DNA from: Alphaproteobacteria bacterium
GTDB lineage: Bacteria > Pseudomonadota > Alphaproteobacteria > RF32 > UBA3637
Assembly (NCBI GenBank): GCA_017632555.1
Contig: JAGBRF010000149.1
Coordinates: forward strand, 1-12,447
Direction: 5' to 3'
DNA length: 12,447 nt
Numbering within the stretch: position 1 is the first letter of the stretch; each line of letters opens with the position of its first letter. Positions 7,029 to 12,447 of this stretch are shown in pieces. The notes below the pieces were generated by a model. That model saw only the letters and a program-made list of their open reading frames with translations. It was not told the origin of the DNA and did no database searches. Both the position numbers and the translations under genes were made by a program.

Positions 7029-7262
7029 ATGAGTGATATTGCTGAACGCGTAAAAAAGATTGTTGTTGAACACTTAGGTGTTGACGAAGGCAAAGTTGTT
7101 GATAACGCAAGTTTCATCGATGATCTGGGCGCAGACAGCCTCGACACAGTCGAGCTTGTCATGGCTTTCGAAGAAGAATTTGGTTGTTCTATTCCTGATA
7201 ACGCTGCGGAAAAAATCCGCACGGTTAAGGATGCAATCGACTTTATTGAAAAGTCTGTTTAA
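7029..7262 (+). CDS. acpP: Acyl carrier protein AcpP, 77 aa
   Basis: The carrier on which fatty acids are built, and acyl donor for phospholipid and lipid A synthesis. Ser37 in the invariant G-A-D-S-L-D motif (34-39) is the site of 4'-phosphopantetheine attachment. The strongly acidic four-helix composition, the 77-residue length, the N-terminal [13 protein letters not shown] and the [11 protein letters not shown] helix are all characteristic. A GAGGA site precedes the ATG. Its codon use is slightly less AT-biased than its neighbours (for example GACAGCCTCGACACAGTCGAG), consistent with high expression. The likely modifying enzyme in this window is the Sfp-type transferase at 1625. It lies between its own promoter and a long hairpin, so acpP mRNA may be made in excess of its neighbours. 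Confidence 0.97.
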   Translation: MSDIAERVKKIVVEHLGVDEGKVVDNASFIDDLGADSLDTVELVMAFEEEFGCSIPDNAAEKIRTVKDAIDFIEKSV

Positions 7263-7280
7263 GTCATTGTATAATTACCT

Positions 7281-7326
7281 CAAGCGCTTCTTCATTCGGA
7301 TTATTTTTCGGATGATGACGCGCTTG
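7281..7326 (+). ncRNA. Long RNA hairpin between acpP and fabF
   Basis: Two 7-bp stems stacked around a 4x4 internal loop: 7281-7287 (CAAGCGC) pairs with 7320-7326 (GCGCTTG), and 7292-7298 (TCATTCG) pairs with 7309-7315 (CGGATGA, one U-G pair), closed by a 10-base loop. No U-run follows, so it is not a standard terminator. It may protect the 3' end of acpP mRNA, be an RNase processing site, or act as a partial attenuator before fabF. It is listed as an RNA structure, not as a separate transcript. Confidence 0.6.
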
Positions 7327-7371
7327 CGGTGTCTTTATTTGATATCAATTTTTAATTATTAGGAAATAAAA

Positions 7372-8625
7372 ATGCGGCGAGTCGTTGTAACGGGGATGGG
7401 GGTCATTTCTCCACTGGGTACGGATTTGAAGGAAAACTTTGAAAAAGTTACCAGCGGAAAGTCTGCTGTGCGAAGGGTGGAATCTTTTGATGTTTCTGCT
7501 TTCCAAAGCCAAGTGGCTGCACAGGTGCCTGTCGGAACCGAATTCGGACAATTCAATGTCAACGATTGGGTTTCCTTAAAGGAACAACGACACATGGATT
7601 TATTCGTCATATACGGTCTTGCGGCCGGTATGATGGCGTTGGCCGATTCCGGATATGAAGCCGTGACGGAAGAACAAAAAAATCGTTCCGGCGTTTATAT
7701 GGGAACGGGTATCGGTGGTATTCAAACCATAGATGACACGTCACAAGTCTTGCATAACCAAGGACCACACCGTGTTTCGCCATTTTATATTCCGTCTGCT
7801 CTGTCAAATATGGCATCCGGTCGTTTGTCTATGCGTACGGGATTTCAAGGACCGAATACTTGCGTTGTTACGGCTTGTGCTACGGGAACACATGCAATCG
7901 GTGATGCAGCGCGTTTAATTCGCACGGACGAAGCCGATGTTATGTTGGCCGGTGGTGCGGAAGCGGCTGTTTGTCCGATGACTTTTTCCGGATTTGGTCA
8001 AGCACGTGCTTTGACAACACATTATAACGATACACCGGAAAGGGCTTCTCGTCCTTGGGATAAGGGGCGTGACGGTTTTATTATCGGTGAAGGTGCCGCC
8101 GCCTTGTTGTTGGAAGAATACGAACACGCTAAAAAACGCGGGGCACGTATTTATGGTGAAATTTTGGGTTATGGAATGAGCTCTGATGCTTACCACATTA
8201 CAATGCCGGGTAATAACGGCGGTTTACGTGCTATGCGTAATGCGTTGAGACAATCCGGATTGAATGCGGCAGACATCGGATATGTCAATGCGCATGGAAC
8301 TTCTACACCGGCGGGTGATATGGTGGAATTGGAAGCCATTAAGGAATTTTTCGGTGCCGATATTGACAAAGTTTCCATTTCATCAACTAAATCAACCGTG
8401 GGACATTTGTTGGGTGCCGCCGGTGCAGTAGAGGCTGTTTACAGCCTGCAAACATTGAATGCCGGTATTTTACCGCCGACAGTCAATTTGGACGATCCGG
8501 AAGATGGAACACAAGGCATTGATTTGGTTCCGAAAGTTGCCAAAGAAAAGAAAGTCGATGTTGTTTTATCAAATTCTTTCGGTTTTGGCGGAACAAACGG
8601 TTGTTTGATTTTCGGAAAAGTGTAA
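7372..8625 (+). CDS. fabF: Beta-ketoacyl-ACP synthase II FabF, 417 aa
   Basis: Condenses malonyl-ACP with the growing acyl-ACP, elongating it by two carbons. The catalytic triad is complete: Cys169 in V-T-A-C-A-T-G, His308 in VNAHGTSTPAGD, and His345 in K-S-T-V-G-H-L-L-G-A-A-G with Lys340 just before it. The C-terminal NSFGFGGTN is also diagnostic. The Cys-His-His set and the position behind acpP mark it as FabF rather than FabH. Length is typical (about 413). The ATG at 7372 is preceded by a weak AGGAAA site; the frame begins at the conserved RRVVVTGMG. It is transcribed from the acpP promoter or from further upstream. No clear terminator follows it. Confidence 0.97.
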   Translation: MRRVVVTGMGVISPLGTDLKENFEKVTSGKSAVRRVESFDVSAFQSQVAAQVPVGTEFGQFNVNDWVSLKEQRHMDLFVIYGLAAGMMALADSGYEAVTEEQKNRSGVYMGTGIGGIQTIDDTSQVLHNQGPHRVSPFYIPSALSNMASGRLSMRTGFQGPNTCVVTACATGTHAIGDAARLIRTDEADVMLAGGAEAAVCPMTFSGFGQARALTTHYNDTPERASRPWDKGRDGFIIGEGAAALLLEEYEHAKKRGARIYGEILGYGMSSDAYHITMPGNNGGLRAMRNALRQSGLNAADIGYVNAHGTSTPAGDMVELEAIKEFFGADIDKVSISSTKSTVGHLLGAAGAVEAVYSLQTLNAGILPPTVNLDDPEDGTQGIDLVPKVAKEKKVDVVLSNSFGFGGTNGCLIFGKV

Positions 8626-8667
8626 TTTTTCACTCTTACTAAAAGCATTTGTTTTTTGCGATAAAGT

Positions 8668-8696
8668 TTGACCTTTGCGCAAAGCTGTGCTATAAT
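8668..8696 (+). promoter_or_regulatory. Sigma70 promoter of the 199-aa ankyrin gene, with a palindrome in its spacer
   Basis: TTGACC, a 17-bp spacer and a perfect TATAAT. The perfect 12-bp palindrome CTTTGCGCAAAG (8673-8684) lies between the two boxes, a position where a repressor would block polymerase. A related sequence, TTTTGCGATAAAG (8654-8666), lies about 19 bp upstream, just before the -35 box. Confidence 0.8.
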
Positions 8697-8749
8697 TGTT
8701 GCTATGAAGGGAAAGATTAAATACGCAATTTTGGTAAAGGGTCGTTACA

Positions 8750-9349
8750 ATGTATGTGAAATATGATAAAGATATAAATATATCAAAATGGATAAGGAGA
8801 GCTGGGTTTACCGGCGATGAGGATGAACAAATACCCACGGCATTGGTAATAGAGGCAATAGAGACCGAAGCAATGGCAATGGGCTTGGAAGAATATAAAA
8901 AATGGAATGCTTCTTGGGGTTCAATTAATTTGAAAAAAGACACCGATAAAGAAATTTTGTCAAAAGTAAATAATTTAATTGCTGATGGTGTAGATGTGAA
9001 CTTGGAAACACCGGATGGACGTAAAAATGTGCCGTTATCTTTTGCTTCATATTATGGAAAGGCAGAATTAGTCCAGACTTTAATTGATAATAAAGCCGAT
9101 ATAAATCATCAAAACAGCATGGGCTATACGGCATTGATGACCGCCGTAGTAATGGGACATACCCAAGTTGTGAAAAAATTGCTTGACGCCGGTGCAAAGG
9201 TTGATATAGCCAGACATGGCAGAACGGCTTTGGATATGGCAAAAAAATGCGGAAGACAAGACATCGAACAATTGTTGATTCAAGCTCAGAATAAACAAAA
9301 AAATCTTGCTTTGTTGAGTAAAACGAGATATGTCGGCAATAGCATTTAG
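8750..9349 (+). CDS. Ankyrin-repeat protein, 199 aa
   Basis: A small soluble ankyrin protein, predicted to bind other proteins. Residues 1-50 are charged and unlike anything else here. The W52-N-A-S-W56 cap follows, leading to GVDVN at 80-84, then about three ankyrin repeats (residues 92-180), including YTALMTAVVMGHTQVVKKLL. A basic tail (KTR) ends the protein. From residue 88 to 182 it matches residues 334-428 of the 445-aa protein at 185-1522 without gaps, about 65 of 95 positions by hand count, so the two share a recent ancestor. The ATG at 8750 has an AAAGGG site 7 bp upstream. There is no signal peptide. It has its own strong promoter and a terminator of its own, so it is an independent unit. 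Confidence 0.88.
   Translation: MYVKYDKDINISKWIRRAGFTGDEDEQIPTALVIEAIETEAMAMGLEEYKKWNASWGSINLKKDTDKEILSKVNNLIADGVDVNLETPDGRKNVPLSFASYYGKAELVQTLIDNKADINHQNSMGYTALMTAVVMGHTQVVKKLLDAGAKVDIARHGRTALDMAKKCGRQDIEQLLIQAQNKQKNLALLSKTRYVGNSI
8903..9349 (+). repeat. Ankyrin unit paralogous to 188-631 (inverted)
   Basis: Partner of 188-631. Shared short DNA words such as TTGATAATAAAGCC-like stretches show that the similarity is visible at the nucleotide level too, though it is not perfect. Confidence 0.75.
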
Positions 9350-9402
9350 AAGAGAAATACCAAGTCTGATTTTTGGAATAATCATATAACTTATTGAAAA
9401 AT

Positions 9403-9444
9403 AATGATATTTTTTTAAAAATATCGTTCCGTTTTTTTTTTTTT
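9403..9444 (+). terminator. Rho-independent terminator of the 199-aa ankyrin gene
   Basis: A 12-bp AT-rich stem (9403-9414 pairing with 9417-9428, one G-U pair, 2-base loop as drawn) is followed by CCG and then 13 consecutive T (9432-9444). The weak A-U stem is offset by the unusually long U-run. The T-run ends one base before the -35 box of the next gene's promoter. Confidence 0.75.
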
Positions 9445-9445
9445 G

Positions 9446-9474
9446 TTGACAAATAGGGCGGTTTATGATATACT
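9446..9474 (+). promoter_or_regulatory. Sigma70 promoter of the 203-aa ankyrin gene
   Basis: Consensus TTGACA, a 17-bp spacer and TATACT, about 36 bp before the ATG at 9511. A run of 13 T ends one base upstream of the -35 box and could act like an UP element. Confidence 0.8.
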
Positions 9475-9510
9475 AACTCGTCATTAAGAAAGAAAAGAGA
9501 GTTTAGCAAA

Positions 9511-10122
9511 ATGAATAATTACGAAGATACATGGGCAAAACTTGATTTAAGAAATTGTTCCGAAACGGATTTAATTAGAAATATTAAAGAATTGTTATCC
9601 GAAAATGTTGATGTGAATGTAAGGGATCGTTCCGGTCACACGTTTTTGATGCAAGTCGTATGTTTGAATAATAAACAGGCCACCGAATTTTTGATTAACC
9701 ACGGTGCTGACGTGAATTTGAAAAGCAATAACGGTCAAACGGCGATAATGTTTGCCGCTTATTTCGGTTATTCGGAAATGATGAAATTTTTAATTGACCA
9801 TGGCGCTGATGTAAATGCTCAAACCCAAATGGGTTGGACGGCATTGATGGAAGCTGCCCAAAGTGGTCAAGTCGAAGCGGTCAAAATTTTGATTGAACGT
9901 GGCGCCGATGTGAATATAAGCGACAAAGACGGTCACACGGTTTCAAGGTATAAATCAAACAAGGATATTAAAAAGCTTATCAAAAATGCAAATGAGATAC
10001 GTGAAGCATATTTGAATGTTGCTACCCAAAAAAAAGCACCCCAAAAGAATGTTAAAAAAGTATCCAAACATTATCCGAAACTTATTGATTTGGGTAAGAT
10101 GTTAGCAAAGGAATTTTTGTAA
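9511..10122 (+). CDS. Ankyrin-repeat protein, 203 aa
   Basis: Soluble, with no signal peptide. It begins almost directly with the cap seen in its two neighbours, Y4-E-D-T-W8, with VDVN at 33-36 and the same 33-residue length. Ankyrin repeats follow at about residues 42-74, 75-107 and 108-140, each with the G(A)DVN loop, and these are closer to the ankyrin consensus than those in the other two proteins. The C-terminal 60 residues are basic (many Lys, KKAPQKNVKKVSKHYPK near 174-190) and not ankyrin; they could contact nucleic acid or membrane, but nothing proves this. The ATG follows a purine-rich AAGAAAAGAGAG stretch rather than a clean GGAGG. It is transcribed alone from its own promoter. Function unknown; likely protein binding. 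Confidence 0.88.
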   Translation: MNNYEDTWAKLDLRNCSETDLIRNIKELLSENVDVNVRDRSGHTFLMQVVCLNNKQATEFLINHGADVNLKSNNGQTAIMFAAYFGYSEMMKFLIDHGADVNAQTQMGWTALMEAAQSGQVEAVKILIERGADVNISDKDGHTVSRYKSNKDIKKLIKNANEIREAYLNVATQKKAPQKNVKKVSKHYPKLIDLGKMLAKEFL

Positions 10123-10173
10123 AATAACGCTTATCCGTCCGATAATAAAAAAGGTATGGACATTTTTATTTTT

Positions 10174-10201
10174 TTGACGTATAAGAAAAAAACAATAAGT
10201 T
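10174..10201 (+). promoter_or_regulatory. Possible promoter of lptG
   Basis: TTGACG, a 16-bp spacer and TAAGTT. The -35 box is good and the -10 box poor. A run of T precedes it. It is a candidate only; no other box pair in the 104-bp gap looks better. Confidence 0.35.
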
Positions 10202-10226
10202 ATTGCGACATCAAGAAAGGGAAAAA

Positions 10227-11327
10227 ATGCGCATTCCTTGGTTGTTTTCCAGGTATTTGGCAAAAAAGTTTTTATTGACGTTTTTGGCGGTTTTGTTTGT
10301 TTTGGCCGCTTTGATTTTGTTGTTTGACGTCATCGATTTGTTGCGCCGTGCCGCTTCACGTGAATATGTCAGTTTCTGGGATGTCGTGCGGTTGGGACTG
10401 TTCAAGGTTCCGCAAACGTTGCCTTTGATTTTACCATTTACGATTTTAATTGCCGCCGTTATAACTTTCTTGTTATTGAGCAAAACACACGAATTGGTGA
10501 TTGCCCGTTCGGCCGGTTTATCCGTTTGGAACTTTTTAACGCCTATTTTTATTACAGTTTCTTTAATCGGCATTATAAATATCACTTTAATCAACCCGTT
10601 TGCAACGGCGATGATACGGCGTTATCAGGTGGAAGAGGGTGAAACTTTGCGTAAGAAAACGGGTTTTTCGTGGAATGAAAAGGGGCTTTGGTTGCGTGAA
10701 AAAATGGGGGATACGCCCGTTGTTATTCATGCTGATGCTGTTCATCAAGACGGTAAGGATTTGAATTTAAAGGGCGTTTTGGTTTTGAATTTGAATGACG
10801 ATGAAACGTTAAAAAAACAAATCGAAGCAAAAGACGGTGTTTTATCCGGTAAAACGTTTGTTGTCAATAACGGAGTTTCCTATGCACCGGACGGCACGCG
10901 TGAAGAGGGCATACAATTACATATTCCGACCCAACTGGATTTGGAAAAAATTATTCAAACGTTTGATGAACCGGAAGAAATTTCCTTTTGGAAATTGCCA
11001 CGATTTATTCGCTTGTTAAACAGTGCGGGCTTTTCATCTTTGAAACACAGAGTGCATTTTTATTCAACGTTGGCTTCCATTTTTTACTTTATTGCAATGG
11101 TTTTTATTGCGGCTATGTTCACTTTATCGCCTAATCAAAGGCAGGGCGGTATTTTAATGAAAAGCGCCAATGCTGCTTTTTTTGGTTTTGTTTTGTTCTT
11201 TGTTTCAAAATTGACCAGTGCGTTGGGCGTTTCGGGGAACTTGCCAATCTTTTTGGCGGTATTCGGACCTTCCATTATTATGATTTTTGTTGCCGCCACC
11301 GTGTTGTTGCGTAACGAAGACGGTTAG
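10227..11327 (+). CDS. lptG: LPS export permease LptG, 366 aa
   Basis: Inner-membrane permease of the Lpt machine, which pulls lipopolysaccharide from the inner membrane and passes it across the periplasm; it pairs with LptF and the ATPase LptB. Layout fits the YjgP/YjgQ family: three membrane segments (about 14-36, 64-84, 103-125), a periplasmic beta-rich domain (about 130-275), and three more segments (about 280-300, 315-335, 340-361). FDVIDLLRRAA at 33-43, and the H-E-L-V-I-A-R-S-A-G coupling region (88-97), point to LptG rather than LptF. The ATG at 10227 follows GAAAGGG; an in-frame TTG at 10203 has no site. lptF and lptD, which often adjoin it, are absent from this window. Its stop overlaps the end of recX by 4 bp. 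Confidence 0.92.
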   Translation: MRIPWLFSRYLAKKFLLTFLAVLFVLAALILLFDVIDLLRRAASREYVSFWDVVRLGLFKVPQTLPLILPFTILIAAVITFLLLSKTHELVIARSAGLSVWNFLTPIFITVSLIGIINITLINPFATAMIRRYQVEEGETLRKKTGFSWNEKGLWLREKMGDTPVVIHADAVHQDGKDLNLKGVLVLNLNDDETLKKQIEAKDGVLSGKTFVVNNGVSYAPDGTREEGIQLHIPTQLDLEKIIQTFDEPEEISFWKLPRFIRLLNSAGFSSLKHRVHFYSTLASIFYFIAMVFIAAMFTLSPNQRQGGILMKSANAAFFGFVLFFVSKLTSALGVSGNLPIFLAVFGPSIIMIFVAATVLLRNEDG

Positions 11328-11836
11328 TCCGTTTCTTTTAATGCTTGTACGGCGATTTCATACGAAAATCCGGCACGTCCCAAGACGGCCAAATCTTTTT
11401 GATACATTTCTTTTTGTTTATCGGCGGGGCGCAAGTATCCCAACTTTTTCTTTTTAACCAAACGGCGGGCAGAGTCCAAATCCATTTCTTCCGCCGAAGT
11501 TTCTTGTTCTTCAATCAGTCCGTTGATTGTATAGGGGTCAATGCCGTCTTGTTTTAATTTGCCGGCAATGTATCGGGTGGATTTACCGGCGCTTTGCAAT
11601 CGGCGGAAAGTGTTTTCCGCATAACGTTTGTCATTGACGTATCCCAATTCTTGCATGCGATGAATAATGTTTTCAATCCAATCATTTGCTTCGGCGGGTA
11701 CTTCTCCCAACTGCAATTTTGCACGCAAGACACGCCGTTGAAGCATACTGCGCAATTTAGATGTCGAACTTTCGTATCGTTGCAAATAATAAAGCGTGAT
11801 ATTTTCCAAACGTTTAGGCGTTATTTTTTTTATCAT
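11324..11836 (-). CDS. recX: Regulatory protein RecX, 170 aa
   Basis: RecX binds RecA filaments and limits their extension and activity in recombination and the SOS response. The tandem three-helix pattern of the family is visible: an N-terminal helix with YLQRYESSTSKLRSMLQRR (about 17-35), the core ELGYVNDKRYAENTFRRLQSAGKSTRYIAGKLKQDGI split over residues 63-99, and a C-terminal module with LGYLRPADKQKEMYQKDLAVLGRAGF-like features (132-157). Length is typical. The ATG at 11836 is preceded by AAGAAAGG at slightly long distance. recA is not in the window, and no LexA-type box was seen near the start. It converges on lptG with overlapping stops and diverges from the lipoprotein gene at 11891. 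Confidence 0.9.
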   Translation of the reverse strand: MIKKITPKRLENITLYYLQRYESSTSKLRSMLQRRVLRAKLQLGEVPAEANDWIENIIHRMQELGYVNDKRYAENTFRRLQSAGKSTRYIAGKLKQDGIDPYTINGLIEEQETSAEEMDLDSARRLVKKKKLGYLRPADKQKEMYQKDLAVLGRAGFSYEIAVQALKETD

Positions 11837-11837
11837 C

Positions 11838-11866
11838 TTGACAAAACCTTTCTTGCGGAGTATTTT
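11838..11866 (+). promoter_or_regulatory. Promoter of the 182-aa lipoprotein gene
   Basis: Consensus TTGACA, a 17-bp spacer and TATTTT. Its -35 box starts one base from the recX start codon. The -10 box overlaps the -10 box of the opposing recX promoter. Confidence 0.6.
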
Positions 11867-11890
11867 AACGCAAAAACAGGAGACTTACAA
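11862..11890 (-). promoter_or_regulatory. Promoter of recX, facing the lipoprotein promoter
   Basis: On the minus strand, TTGTAA, a 17-bp spacer and TAAAAT. Its -35 box lies directly before the lipoprotein start codon. The two opposing -10 boxes share five bases (11862-11866), so polymerase could bind in only one direction at a time. Confidence 0.5.
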
Positions 11891-12439
11891 ATGAAAAAAA
11901 TTCTTTTAGTTCTGACTTTGCTTTTGTGCGGTTGTATTCACAGTTATGATACTGCCCCGCGTATGAAAGATTACAGCCAAGTTCCTTTGTTGGAATTGCC
12001 GGTTTCTCGTATCAACGTTATTTCCGAAGTCGGACAAATGGAACGGTTGCCTCATGTGGAAAACCAAATGCCTTTGACACCAGAAAAGGCGTTGAAAGGG
12101 TGGGCTATTCGTTTGCGCCCGAATTACCAAAAAAAGCATAAAGCTGAATTTGTTATCGAAAAGGCGGAAATGATACGCGAAGATGCTCCCGAAAAAAACA
12201 TATTTACGTATGATAATTATAAATATACGCTGTCTTATCAGGTGACTATTCGTATTTTGGACGAAAATGCCACAGTTATCAAAACAATGACGGTCACCGG
12301 TTATACATCACACAGATTACCGCAAAGGGCTTCGGTTATCCAACGCGACAATATGTTTGCGCAAATGTTGCGAGAAATGGAAGACCAGTTGGACGATCAA
12401 GTGCCACAGGAAATAAAGCAAAAATTACTTGACCCATAG
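11891..12439 (+). CDS. Conserved-type lipoprotein of unknown function, 182 aa
   Basis: A lipoprotein precursor. MKKILLVLTLLL is followed by the lipobox L-C-G-C15, so Cys15 would be lipidated and the mature protein anchored in the envelope. The mature part mixes beta-strand-like stretches (RINVISEVGQ near 39-48; FVIEKAEMI near 86-94; YTLSYQVTIRILDENATVI near 111-129) and ends in an acidic helix (about 150-180). From memory, the order "R-I-x-V, P-H-V-E, P-x-x-A-x-x-W, then a helix with M-x-x-x-M-x-x-x-L" resembles a conserved alphaproteobacterial lipoprotein family; this recollection was not checked. AGGAGA sits 7 bp before the ATG, so the start is firm even though the frame is open much further upstream. 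LptE-like function is conceivable next to lptG but not supported by a motif. Confidence 0.85.
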   Translation: MKKILLVLTLLLCGCIHSYDTAPRMKDYSQVPLLELPVSRINVISEVGQMERLPHVENQMPLTPEKALKGWAIRLRPNYQKKHKAEFVIEKAEMIREDAPEKNIFTYDNYKYTLSYQVTIRILDENATVIKTMTVTGYTSHRLPQRASVIQRDNMFAQMLREMEDQLDDQVPQEIKQKLLDP

Positions 12440-12447
12440 GCCATAAA

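Noticed and set aside
8569..8943. 124-codon minus-strand open frame across the fabF/ankyrin gap
   Set aside because: It overlaps two convincing plus-strand genes and the strong promoter between them; no start signal.
8925..9509. 194-codon minus-strand open frame
   Set aside because: It runs opposite the 199-aa ankyrin gene and across the terminator; composition is that of a reversed ankyrin frame, with no ribosome binding site.
8750..10122. Ankyrin genes as a secreted-effector cassette with its own secretion system
   Set aside because: No secretion genes, signal peptides or recognised export signals are in the window; an effector role stays speculative.
10196..10207. CAATAA-TTATTG palindrome before lptG
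   Set aside because: Too short and with a one-base centre in AT-rich sequence; expected by chance and not convincing as an operator.
11594..11890. Long upstream extension of the 182-aa lipoprotein
   Set aside because: It is antisense to recX; the ATG at 11891 has AGGAGA and begins a proper lipoprotein signal peptide.
1..12447. CRISPR array, tRNA, rRNA, transposase, phage or toxin-antitoxin genes
   Set aside because: Looked for on both strands; no regular repeat-spacer pattern, no tRNA-like cloverleaf, and no matching protein motifs were seen.

Overview
The window looks like a chromosomal segment of an AT-rich alphaproteobacterium, probably one that lives with a host. The inference rests on three things: the lineage-typical set of LptG, RecX and the fabD-fabG-acpP-fabF order; small lipoproteins of a kind I associate with Alphaproteobacteria; and three ankyrin-repeat genes in 12 kb, a load usual in host-associated members of the class. 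No taxonomic search could be run, so genus and order are open. Coding density is high, the standard genetic code fits every gene, and most starts have a GGA- or AAAGG-type ribosome binding site. Nearly every transcription unit has a recognisable sigma70-type promoter with a 16-18 bp spacer.

Layout. (1) Positions 1-1522, minus strand: a 445-residue ankyrin protein followed 13 bp later by the start of an unrecognised gene that runs off the left edge. (2) 1625-4635, plus strand: an Sfp-type 4'-phosphopantetheinyl transferase whose promoter predicts a leaderless mRNA, then a large unrecognised protein made of two copies of one domain, whose stop overlaps the start of the epoxyqueuosine reductase gene queH. 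(3) 4640-5040: a strong bidirectional terminator and a small minus-strand lipoprotein gene. (4) 5193-8625: the core fatty-acid synthesis cluster fabD, fabG, acpP, fabF, with an extra promoter before acpP and a long hairpin between acpP and fabF. (5) 8750-10122: two further ankyrin genes, each with its own near-consensus promoter and separated by a strong terminator. (6) 10227-12439: lptG, convergent recX overlapping it by 4 bp, and a lipoprotein gene divergent from recX with promoters that share one -10 region.

How the genes fit together. FabD loads malonyl groups onto AcpP, FabF condenses them and FabG reduces the product; the nearby phosphopantetheinyl transferase could convert apo-AcpP to its active form. 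The acyl-ACP made here feeds membrane and lipid A synthesis, and LptG is part of the machine that exports LPS. QueH finishes queuosine in tRNA and is not obviously linked to the rest.

The most unusual content is the ankyrin set. All three proteins, one of them twice, carry the same 33-35 residue N-terminal cap beginning with a W-x3-W (or Y-x3-W) motif before the ankyrin repeats. The second half of the 445-residue protein is about two-thirds identical over its ankyrin part to the 199-residue protein on the other side of the fab cluster, in opposite orientation. The duplicated-domain protein at 2274-4118 is the other candidate for something undescribed. No tRNA, rRNA, CRISPR array, insertion sequence or phage gene was seen, and no gene-free stretch exceeds 300 bases.
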